A DNA stretch of 38,678 nucleotides. Source: Chara braunii. Its lineage: Eukaryota > Streptophyta > Charophyceae > Charales > Characeae. The stretch is taken from contig BFEA01000060.1 in assembly GCA_003427395.1 (NCBI GenBank), forward strand, positions 1,680,724 through 1,719,401. Direction: 5' to 3'. Shown here piece by piece: positions 31,843 to 38,678 of this stretch. The notes under the pieces are model-generated. The model saw only the letters and a list, made by a program, of their open reading frames with translations, did not search any database and was not told where the DNA came from. Every line of letters starts with the position of its first letter. Positions within the stretch are counted from its first letter, which is position 1. Made by a program: the position numbers and the translations under genes.

Positions 31843-32229
31843 CGGCAGCAACGCTGGGGTTGACAACAAAAACAGCAACTACAACTACAACAACAATAAT
31901 GATGGAGGCAGTGACGACGATGGTGGCAGCGACGATCATGGCAGTCGCAACAACAACAACAATAACACTCACGATAGCGGCAGCACCAGGGTTGAGAGCG
32001 GAATTGGGGATGATATCAACAACAACAGCGATGATGGCGATAGTGATGACGACAGAGGCAGCGATGACCAAGGCAGCAGTGGACCTGAAAAGGTCCTGAA
32101 AGCCTCAGCACGACGGGAGAGATGCCGCACGCTAACGTGGAGAGGGTTGGGATTGATAAGTGGTTTGCCATCTCCCCCTCCCTCGCCCCCTTTAACCTCG
32201 TTATCTGGTTGAGAGTAGGAGTGGGATAA
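31190..32229 (+). CDS. Retroposon protein with conserved N-domain, poly-Asn tracts and C-tail (copy 2; one frameshift)
   Basis: I chose ATG 31190 rather than the in-frame ATG eight codons earlier because it aligns with copy 1's start. Residues 1-115 are homologous to copy 1: EMLDVMWELEEGTDPRLEPY, DWRRADDGMGVC, LFIKGRNFRYQL. Three Asn-rich tracts follow, separated by GSDVGVDCCNDTGDSN-type linkers that are themselves near repeats (NCGDDTGDSN, CCNDTGDSN), so the tract seems to have grown by segmental duplication. The open frame runs to a stop at 32212. The copy-1 C-terminal tail is encoded in another frame from 32119 (EMPHANVERVGIDKWFAISP...LRVGVG) to TAA 32227-32229. So a frameshift, probably in the repeat region, separates N-part and tail. 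No known domain; function unknown. Confidence 0.7.
31608..31980 (+). repeat. (AAC)n-type tracts with segmental duplication
   Basis: AAC-rich tracts at about 31608-31692, 31738-31845 and 31860-31970, interrupted by related linkers of ~50-60 bases (GGCGACGACACTGGCGATAG against TGCAACGACACTGGCGACAG). This is a nested repeat of tract plus linker. Confidence 0.85.
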
Positions 32230-32555
32230 TCGCTGTTGATTGGTGTTGCTAATTGATGTTGAGTGGTGTTTCCCGGCCCGCAATACCAATCAACAATGGA
32301 GTGTTAAGGGGGGCCGGTTAGGATCTAGATTGCGGGTGGTCAATGCTTCCCTAGCGCGGGGAAGCAATCAATGCCCCCGCTCACACACATATCATATCAC
32401 TCATATAGTTTGATTGATAAAGATCATACACTTCACATCACATCATAGTTAGGGTTTCGTGTGTAGATTTTGATACTCACAAGAACACAAAAATCACACA
32501 CATCATATATATATTACACATACATGTTAGGGTTTTCGGGGACCTGTATAGGGGT

Positions 32556-32678
32556 GCTGGACCCGGCTTCCAGCTGATACTTTCAGATACATTTCCATCA
32601 ATGTACAGGGAAGCTGGACCCGATTTCCAGCAGACACATTCTCATAATTGTACAGGGATGCTGGACCCGATTTCCAGC
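32556..32678 (+). repeat. Three tandem GCTGGACCC-TCCAGC hairpin modules
   Basis: 32556-32574, 32613-32631 and 32660-32678 each read GCTGGACCCGRYTTCCAGC, a perfect 6-bp stem with a 7-base loop. Each is preceded by GTACAGGGA or TATAGGGG. Spacing is 57 and 47 bases. The number of modules varies from one to three between copies in this window. Confidence 0.85.
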
Positions 32679-32721
32679 AGGTGTAGCTCCCCACCAATAG
32701 ATGGAGCCTTCGATGCCGGGG

Positions 32722-32761
32722 CCTACTTACCGGGGGTGCTCTTATCACCTCGCTAAGTAGG
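32722..32761 (+). ncRNA. Conserved-loop hairpin at retroposon 3' end
   Basis: CCTACTTA (32722-32729) pairs with TAAGTAGG (32754-32761), an 8-bp perfect stem. GGTG/CACC closes the loop CTCTTAT. It lies 21 bases before the A tail. Confidence 0.75.
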
Positions 32762-32782
32762 TTTCCCGTATAACGAAGTTTC

Positions 32783-32809
<27 letters not shown>

Positions 32810-32813
<4 letters not shown>

Positions 32814-32826
32814 ACCATCTACCCTG
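32810..32826 (+). repeat. Target-site duplication of retroposon copy 2, right
   Basis: GGATACCATCTACCCTG directly after the A tail, matching 30905-30921 with one difference. Confidence 0.93.
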
Positions 32827-33006
32827 GGATGTGCCAACCATTCTGCTGGACCTCAGAACACACTGTCAGATACCCCTGCAATGGACCCCCTTTGTTCTAA
32901 ACCTGCTCGAATATACACGCCTTCCTGTGCTCATGACAATCTGGAGAGCAAGGTGCAGCCAGACAGCAACTGAGGCGAGGGCGCAGCGCTGCCGGGAGCG
33001 CTGCGC
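32827..33006 (+). pseudogene. Older LINE ORF2 fragment, 3' part after the retroposon
   Basis: It continues the frame of 30905-30921: GYHLPWDVPTILLDLRTHCQ, LQWTPFVLNLLEY, LPVLMTIWRARCSQTATEAR. The IWRAR motif is where plant LINE ORF2 proteins have their C-terminal IW-R segment. The fragment ends near a 10-bp perfect inverted repeat (GCGCAGCGCT / AGCGCTGCGC, 32981-33006), after which no coding sense is seen. Confidence 0.7.
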
Positions 33007-34383
33007 CCCGCATGCGTAGGGATGGGCGGAGCGGTGGGAGGATGCGATGTGGGAGCGAACTGTCGTTCACGGTGGTGTTGGCGCGCGGCGATGGTTGGCG
33101 GGAGGTGGTAGGATGGGTGTTGTGGCTGTGTGGTTGAGGGTGTAGGGGTCGCTGCCTTTCAGGGCGGCGCGACGTTGCGGCTGTGCGGTGCGGTGAAGGG
33201 GGGGAGCGTAGAGGTGAGTTGGTGAATGGTGTGGAGGTTAAGAATGGCCATCGTTTTTTTTCAGGTGCCAGGTGGCGTGCAGTTCCGTGGCTGATGATGC
33301 AGATCTTTAGCGACATCTTATCTGATTTGAAGAGCCAGGCGACGTGAAGGGGTGAAGATGCATGGACGCGAGGCGAGAGAAGGTAAGGCACGAGAGAGTT
33401 CNGTGATGGGGGAAGGGCANCCAGGTAGGTGGGNCCTGCTGTTCTTGTCTTGTGTTCGTATACCCGTCCCCCTTCCTCAACANTATGGAAAAGTTAGAGC
33501 TAGGGTAGCTTGAACCCCCTGTGGCAACTCGTTGACAGGTTTGGNNAGGNGTGTCACACCNTTTTCATTTTCNTNGANGGATTGAAGATGNNCGTTTATA
33601 TCTTTGGTGTTAGCTTTGCTTCGAGCTCANATGCTAGCAGNGGGAGGAAGGTAGTCCTTCTTTCCCCAAAGATGCAGGGGTAGGGTTTGAGAGGTGGGGT
33701 AAGTGGTTGAGTTGAGGAAGAAGGGACGGGAATTGGTATTAGTGGATTAGAATTCTGCCCACGCGTCGCCTGGTTTTCTGATGATTCGAAATCTACAGTC
33801 TGAGATAATTTCCACAATTTTTCGACACTCGGATTGTGAATTGTCTGATTGTACTCCGATAGTTTTTCTGATTGTTTTCGTCGATGATTGTACTCCAATT
33901 GTTTTCTGATCGTCTCCTCTGATCCTATTTTCAAAATACTTTTCATCCTGTGAGTTACAATTGTTAAATCGAAAATCGTAAATCAGACTCTGTTTCTGTT
34001 AGGTTCATAATTCTTGAGGCAATTTTGCTGTTCTTAACAACGATCTTAACTATGATCAGGATTATTCTCTTGATTTTAGATATTCACAAGTCCAATTTTG
34101 GACATCTTAGATAGATTTCATAAATTGTGTTTCTAAAAATCTTAAAATCCTGAAAACTTCTAAGCGATGTTCTAGATAAGAGTTCCTAATTTTCCTAATT
34201 TTCTAAATCTTCGTTTCTGACTATTTCCTACTCGACAAACCTGCGTCGGTAAACCTAATTGATTTCTATTGTGGTAAACTTCGATTCTATTTTGTCTTTT
34301 CAGGATGCTGCATCGGTTTAGGGTGGTCCGGATCTGCTATGTGGTTGAATGGTTGGTTTTGGCTGGTAGATCAGGAGGATTCT
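33007..34383. other. Low-quality region with undetermined bases, no gene recognised
   Basis: At least a dozen single or double Ns lie between 33402 and 33641, indicating poor consensus. 33640-34310 is AT-rich with loose repetition of TGATTGTACTCC (33848, 33887) and TTCTGATTG or TTTCTGATCG. Frames are short and none is recognised. Confidence 0.5.
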
Positions 34384-35620
34384 GCTGGGACGACTCAGAC
34401 CGGTGCTGGAGTTGAGGCTCTGTAACCTGGGTTACCGTAGGAGCTTGAGGCCTGGGGAGTTATGCCTGTCAGTGCGGCAGAACCAGTGGGTTCGACGAAG
34501 GCATTGCCGGGGGTGTTCCCCTGTAACTGTGGGGCTTGATGACTTTTGAGGAGTAGTCGAGGGTGGAAGACACTTCTTCCGTGAGAACAAGGTGGACCGG
34601 TTCTGGGGTAGCTGTGGCGCCCTGTCACCCTAGCATGAGGGGGTTTGAGGTCTGCCACGTTTTTGTACGAGGCCTCCACCTTCCCTCCTTTTGCTTAGCA
34701 GGTCATAGGCTGCCCTGACCGTTTGCCCTTAGTGTATAGGGTAAGAGGAAGGGGGTGGCTAGAATCGGGTTTGAAGGGTAGGCAGAGGGAGAACCTATCG
34801 TTTAGGGTAGTAGGCCTACGAGAAGGGCGGGGTGGGACGACACTGGCCGGTGCTGGAGCATAGCTCTGTGACCATGGGGAGCTTGAGGCCATTTGAAGTT
34901 ATGCCGAGGGTAGAAGGCATAATCATCCCGTTCAACGTAGCTGTACCTGGGGCGGTGACCCTGTAACCCGAGGGGCATGACAGTTAAGGAAGTTGTCGAG
35001 GGAGGAAGGCACTTCCTGCCGGTCAGAAACAGTCAGGTCGGTACTAGGGTAGGTAGTGTTGCCCCGTAACCTTAACGAGAGGGGTATGGAATCTGATGAT
35101 TTCGGGCACGAGGGTCGAAAGCTTGGGCGGTGGTTCTTCGTTTGTGGTAAGGGGAGATGATGGTTAGTGCTTCTAGTTCGTATCCCCTTTCTTTTGCTTC
35201 CTGAACATTCTTGGAATATGGTCAATGGCAGCTGCTAAATTTTTAGAATTTCTCAGAATTATCCAAATGTTGCAAATCTGTACTTCAACAAGAGGGGGTA
35301 GTCAGTTTTGTCCTAAAAATGTCTTTTGGATCCTGGGAATCCCTGGCAACTTTGTTTAGGTGGTTTCGAGGCTGTAATCCTCAGTGACCTGAGGCTGTTC
35401 GATGCCAGAACGACGCTGGCCGGTGCTGGGGTGTTGCCCTGTAACCTGCTGATCCAGGAGCATGAGGCCTGGTAGAGAGATCTGAGGGTGCTTTGGGGGG
35501 GCATTCCACGGGACAACCAAGGGTTGCTGCTGGGACGACGCTGGCCGGAGCTGGGGTGAGTTGTGTTGCCCTGTAACCCAGCAGGATGGGGGGCGTGAGG
35601 CCTGGTAGAGCTCGGCAGGG
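34384..35620. repeat. Irregular dispersed repeat array (about 7 units)
   Basis: Units start with a GACGACRCTGGCCGGTGCTGG-like phrase, continue CCCTGTAACC, and end GAGCATGAGGCCTGG or similar. They lie near 34389, 34605, 34835, 34940, 35040, 35410 and 35533. Spacing is uneven (100-370 bp) and units are diverged, with unrelated filler. The last two are most alike. On the minus strand short frames contain repeated PAPASVV / LQGNT peptides, most likely by-products. Not a simple satellite; origin unknown. Confidence 0.6.
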
Positions 35621-36009
35621 CGTAAGACAGAGTTGGAGAACCTTGGAAGGTTTTGTTAGGGATTGTGCGGGTATTGGGGCTTTTGTAGGACTTCTGCAGT
35701 CTATTCCCATACCTTTTGTCAGTAACGGGCAAGAAAGGGATTGAGGTGAGAGAGAGAAAGATATCACGCGTCCTACTAGTGAAGGGGATAGCTGGTAGGA
35801 CAGAACTAGGGCATAGCAGCAGCAGAGATGCTGGCTTTGCTGCAGTAAGTCTTGCCGGAGTGAGGTAAAGAGGACTGATGGTGGATTCTTGAGTCGTTTT
35901 CTGAATATTGTCCAACTCCGAAGTTCCTTGCAAAAAACGGTCTGAAGTAGCTCCAAAACTCTTAGTAAGTTTCTAGTCTCATTTTCATGGATTTTTCTGA
36001 TGACTTTTC
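35621..36009. other. No recognisable feature
   Basis: Unique-looking sequence with a minus-strand frame crossing it that has no known domain. Confidence 0.4.
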
Positions 36010-36168
36010 TGAACGTGCTCGTTATGGGACGCTGGGCCCGGTTCCCAGTTTGTGCCAATTTGTGAGGATATGGTTGTATCTATGGGACGCTGGACCCGGT
36101 TTCCAGCAGGTGTTGCTCCCCACCAATAGATTGAGCATGTGTTTTGAAAAAAAAAAAAAAAAAAAAAA
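36010..36168 (+). mobile_element. SINE-like retroposon copy lacking the CTCTTATC hairpin
   Basis: Two modules: CTGGGCCCGGTTCCCAG at 36032-36048 (a compensated G-C pair replacing A-T) and GCTGGACCCGGTTTCCAGC at 36089-36107. Then AGGTGTTGCTCCCCACCAAT and AGATTGAGCATGTG, and an A run at 36147-36168. The segment that holds the apical hairpin in other copies is missing. The sequence after the tail (AGGTGCTCCC...AGAGCACACC) can pair with itself and resembles half of that hairpin. Confidence 0.72.
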
Positions 36169-36218
36169 GAGGTGCTCCCATGAACAAAGAGCACACAAAG
36201 AGCACACCTTTGGAGTCC

Positions 36219-36302
36219 GGTCGATGTATCTCAGTGGTTAGAGCACCGGTTCGAAATGCGCATTGTGGTATAAGGTTGCGGGTTCAAAACTTCGCAACCT
36301 CT
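36219..36302 (+). repeat. tRNA-like / SINE head with box A and box B
   Basis: GTATCTCAGTGGTTAGAGCACC (36226-36247) matches a tRNA D-arm / box A, and GCGGGTTCAAAACTTCGC (36279-36296) has a T-arm-like box B spaced about 50 bases downstream. The acceptor arms do not pair well and the T loop is off, so it is a tRNA-derived element or decayed tRNA rather than a working tRNA gene. Confidence 0.6.
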
Positions 36303-36352
36303 CGCATGGACACTGGCAGGGCGTTAGGGTGACGCACGGCTGGACATACACA

Positions 36353-36763
36353 GGGATGACGCAGGTAAGCTATTACAGACACTCCCTGTGCACCACCCAA
36401 GGGGTAGCCCATGGTTGTTGTATGCTGGGACTGGGCGAGGGTGGGGTGTCCTGATGTTCTTGGTCTATGGGGTGGTCATCAGACTGCTGGGTGATTTGTA
36501 CGGTCTGGTTTACTTGAGCCCAGCAGAGCATAGTCACAGACTGTTTCACAATATACGGCTGGGATGACGCAGGTAAGCTATTACAGACACTGCCTGCGCA
36601 CCACCCAAGGGGTAGCCCATGGTTGTTATATGGTGGGACTGGGCGAGGATGGGGTGTCCTGATGTTCTTGGTCTATGGGGTGGTCACAAGACTACTGGGT
36701 GATTTGTACGGTCTGGTTTACTTGAGCCCAGCAGAGCATAGTCACGGACTGTTTCACAATATA
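36353..36763 (+). repeat. 208-bp tandem duplication
   Basis: Copies begin at GGGATGACGCAGGTAAGCTA (36353 and 36561) and end at CTGTTTCACAATATA. Few differences are visible (for example CTCCCTGTG/CTGCCTGCG, CATCAGACTGC/CACAAGACTAC). It lies downstream of the tRNA-like box region. No frame of interest. Confidence 0.92.
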
Positions 36764-36849
36764 GGTCAATAGGTTAGGTCATTTGCACGATTCACATGAG
36801 GTCCTGTGTTTGATACCAGCTCATGACTTTGGGCTGGTCATCCATACGT

Positions 36850-37400
36850 AGTCAAGGGTTGACGCTGGCATTGCAGTTCCTTAGTACGGGATGTCAGGAG
36901 TGTCAGGAGATACTGCACCTTACCGCGGGGCCAGAACAGGCTCCAGGGACATACAAGGGAACAAAGGATTGTTAGCTCTCAGACTACCGTACAACACAGG
37001 CTCAATAGATTCTCAGGGTTGGCTATCCTCCTAGTATGTAGCTTAGGGTTGAGGCTGGCATAGCAGTTCCTTAGTACAGGATGTCAGGGGTGGCCGAAGA
37101 TACTGCACCCAGGGATATATGACGGAACGGAGGATCCCAAACTCTCTACCGTCACACAATAGAACAACGATTCACATGCTAGCACTACACAATAGATAGA
37201 TTCAGTCCACAACTCATGACTAAGGGTTGACTATCCTCCTAGTACGTAGCACAGGGTTGAGGCTGGCATAGCAGTTCCTTAGTACGGGATGTTGGGGGTG
37301 TCAGGAGATACTGCACCTTTTTTTCTTTTTTTTTTTGCACCATACAACGGGGCCGAAATGGGTTCCAGGGACACACAAGCGAACGGAGGATTCTCAGCTA
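36850..37400 (+). repeat. Three diverged tandem copies of a ~200-bp unit
   Basis: GGGTTGACGCTGGCATTGCA (near 36854), GGGTTGAGGCTGGCATAGCA (near 37047) and the same near 37255 each start a unit. Each continues GTTCCTTAGTACRGGATGT, GATACTGCACC, then CCAGGGA-ATA/ACAC and GGAACAAAGGATT/CGGAGGATT. The third copy has a T/C-rich insertion at 37318-37336. Confidence 0.85.
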
Positions 37401-37773
37401 TCTACTATAAACACACAATAGAATATCGGAATAACGTACCTATGGGACCTGTAGAGATATGGCTAGTCCTAGTGCCCAAAGTACCCGTGTGGCAAGGCTC
37501 ATACATCTATGCTTCGATCAGGACTGAATAGAGTAAGTAGGGCTCTACTTAGTCCGGTATCCGTGACCACTGTCCAGTCAGGTCACCTCCGTTTTTAATA
37601 GACTGTAAGGTGATGGTCCTTAGTGGATAAGGTAGGACCGCGTGAGTAGAGGTGAGCTAGGGGAAACTACGAAAGTGGTATGTTGGAAGGGAAGTTCCAT
37701 AGGAATACCGCATGGCCAAGTGCCGAAGGCACCCCTCAGATGTCTAGAAATCCAACCTCTACAACGACCTGGG
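37401..37773. other. Unassigned sequence
   Basis: A short frame (MGPVEIWLVLVPKVPVWQG region, 37440-37530) is not recognised. The rest has no clear feature. Confidence 0.4.
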
Positions 37774-37777
37774 CTTT

Positions 37778-37987
37778 TTAAACCACGAGTACTTGGCCCA
37801 GCTATTGATGCCGAGCCGGGAAACGCCCTGCGTGCCACGTTTTGCCAAGCCGCCGCCGCGCCATTTCGATTCTCTTCTGGCTGGCGCCTCCAGCCATTGT
37901 GGTCCGGTAGGCCGAAGCCCATCAGTCGCGCCGCGTTAACGGGAAACGCCCGCAGCCGATGTATGGGCCAAGTACTGGTGGTTTAAA
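37778..37987. mobile_element. MITE flanked by TTAA, ~25-bp inverted ends
   Basis: TTAA (37778-37781) is followed by ACCACGAGTACTTGGCCCA. The right end TGGGCCAAGTACTGGTGGT (37965-37983) is its inverted copy with one change, followed by TTAA (37984-37987). Subterminal GGGAAACGCCC occurs near both ends in the same orientation. TTAA flanks are the insertion signature of piggyBac-like elements, but the ACCAC start is not typical of them and the outer CTTTTTAAA/TTTAAAAAG extends the palindrome, so assignment is tentative. Confidence 0.7.
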
Positions 37988-38160
37988 AAGAAAAAAAAAA
38001 AGAAAAGAGAAAAAAGAGCACACCTTTGGCTTCCCGCAAGCAAGACAAAAGATAATAGATGTCATAAAACGCAAAAAGCACTACAGGCCTGGAAAACACT
38101 CAACTCTGACCTGGCCACCGTTACGGAGCCACAAGCCAGAGAAACTGGTACTGTAACAGT

Positions 38161-38256
38161 CATTTATAAAGGCATTTATAAAGGCATTTAAAGGCATTTA
38201 TAAAGGCATTTATAAAGGCAAACATAGAAGGAGGAACCATCAGGCATTTATAAAGG
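38161..38256 (+). repeat. 12-bp minisatellite (GGCATTTATAAA)n
   Basis: Five to six units at 38161-38220, one shortened, with a further copy at 38243-38256. Confidence 0.88.
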
Positions 38257-38279
38257 CAAAGATGAATAGCTTGGAAGTA

Positions 38280-38281
<2 letters not shown>

Positions 38282-38310
<29 letters not shown>

Positions 38311-38369
38311 GTTGAAAACACACCCCCACCAGTGATAGTGGTGCTGGTAAGAGCAGACACCACTACCAC
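38282..38369 (-). mobile_element. Minus-strand tailed hairpin repeat (a)
   Basis: A T run at 38282-38310 is an A tail on the reverse strand, preceded there by the hairpin 38369-38332. GTGGTAGTGGTG pairs with CACCACTATCAC (11 of 12 plus a G-T wobble). CTG/CAG closes a loop reading CTCTTAC. It is the same apical motif and position as in the SINE-like family with an unrelated stem. Confidence 0.68.
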
Positions 38370-38370
38370 C

Positions 38371-38449
38371 CTTTTTTTTTTTCTTTTTTTTTTTTAAAGG
38401 CCCTTGCGCAAGACCTCTATCCTGGTGGTGGTAAGAGAACCACCAGGAT
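38371..38449 (-). mobile_element. Minus-strand tailed hairpin repeat (b)
   Basis: A T/C run at 38371-38395 is a tail on the reverse strand. The hairpin 38449-38419 has a perfect 11-bp stem, ATCCTGGTGGT / ACCACCAGGAT, around TCTCTTACC, with extra CCTC/GAGG pairing outside. This is the third, again unrelated, stem carrying a CTCTTAC apex in this window. Confidence 0.65.
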
Positions 38450-38540
38450 TGAGGCTTTGCTTGGCGGGCCGCTCCACCCAGGGAGAGGCTCCTTTTTTTT
38501 TTGTTGAGAAAACTACGGCGCAGTCAGGGTTACAGTTTGT

Positions 38541-38631
38541 AATTGCATTTGAAACTGCGTTTTAGCAGTTTAGTCAGGGCCCGAGTTTCAATTGCATTTG
38601 AAACTGCGTTTTAGCAGTTTGAAACTCGGGC
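38541..38631. repeat. Direct repeat and nested hairpin at the window edge
   Basis: AATTGCATTTGAAACTGCGT plus TTTAGCAGTTT occurs at 38541-38571 and again at 38590-38620. The second copy is enclosed by an 11-bp perfect inverted repeat CCCGAGTTTCA / TGAAACTCGGG, and each copy contains AAACTGC / GCAGTTT. Probably part of a fold-back element extending past the window. Confidence 0.75.
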
Positions 38632-38678
38632 TGGCTTTTTCGAGCAGTTCAGTCAGGCACATGGCCGTTTCTTTCTTT

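Larger units (their letters stand above)
30922..32809 (+). mobile_element. Asn-rich-protein retroposon, copy 2, complete (~1.89 kb)
   Basis: A 17-bp target duplication on both sides, an A tail (32783-32809) and insertion in the middle of a LINE reading frame show a retroposed unit with defined ends. Layout: GC-rich leader (30922-31189) shared with copy 1; ORF 31190-32229; 3' non-coding region with TTAGGGTT motifs (32450, 32526); three tandem GCTGGACCC...TCCAGC modules (32556, 32613, 32660); CACCAATAGATGGAGCC; the CTCTTATC hairpin (32722-32761); and GTTTCCCGTATAACGAAGTTTC before the tail. No RT or endonuclease, so it must use a LINE machinery in trans. Confidence 0.88.

Noticed and set aside
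32981-33006. Bacterial-style terminator hairpin
   Set aside because: A 10-bp GC hairpin without a T run in an eukaryotic LINE fragment; most likely chance or decay.
36221-36302. Functional tRNA gene
   Set aside because: Box A and box B are visible, but acceptor stem ends do not pair and the T loop is irregular.

Overview
The window is eukaryotic repeat-rich DNA with no recognisable host housekeeping gene. Nearly all coding sequence belongs to transposable elements in various stages of decay: non-LTR retrotransposons with A tails, a hAT transposase, a Ty3/gypsy pol, a PIF/Harbinger pair (transposase plus Myb/SANT-like ORF), fold-back MITEs and short A-tailed retroposons. Gene style (PIF/Harbinger ORF2 with a trihelix/Myb domain, plant-type LINE) and very long microsatellites suggest a large plant or streptophyte-algal genome. 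A charophyte such as Chara is my best guess, made from memory of protein style rather than from any search. A Nextera mate-pair junction adapter at 714-751 shows the window is a draft short-read assembly.

Layout. 1-2.1 kb: CT microsatellite with a tandem duplication, the adapter artefact, a 215-bp MITE, a long hairpin and old repeat fragments. 2.15-9.79 kb: one full-length LINE bounded by a 13-bp target-site duplication, with ORF1 and ORF2 overlapping at ATGGGTAG. Its endonuclease region is split by a 348-bp MITE. 9.8-11.06 kb: old repeats and (GA)n. 11.06-14.6 kb: hAT (BED finger plus DUF659-like) transposase in one reading frame, broken only by TAG and TGA codons. 15.5-17.8 kb: Ty3/gypsy gag-pol remnant cut by a 298-bp MITE of the same family as the one in the LINE. 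18.5-19.35 kb: two short retroposon copies. 19.36-26.65 kb: PIF/Harbinger element with transposase on + and a convergent Myb/SANT-like ORF on -. 27.2-28.9 and 30.92-32.81 kb: two paralogous copies of an A-tailed retroposon that encodes one protein with a conserved N-terminal domain, a long Asn-rich tract and a conserved C-terminal tail. The second copy sits inside an older LINE ORF2 with a 17-bp target-site duplication. 28.9-30.4 kb: Harbinger-like remnant, a ~290-bp SINE-like element with ~20-bp duplications, and a small MITE. 33-38.7 kb: low-quality sequence with scattered Ns, irregular repeats, tandem duplications, a TTAA-flanked MITE and further A/T-tailed hairpin repeats.

The most novel system I see is the protein-coding Asn-rich retroposon together with the short SINE-like elements that share its 3' end. 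The shared end carries two hairpins: a repeated GCTGGA...TCCAGC module, and a stem-loop whose stem sequence differs completely between copies while base pairing and an apical CTCTTAYC loop are kept. This looks like a 3' RNA structure recognised by a LINE reverse transcriptase. Mechanism and function are inference.
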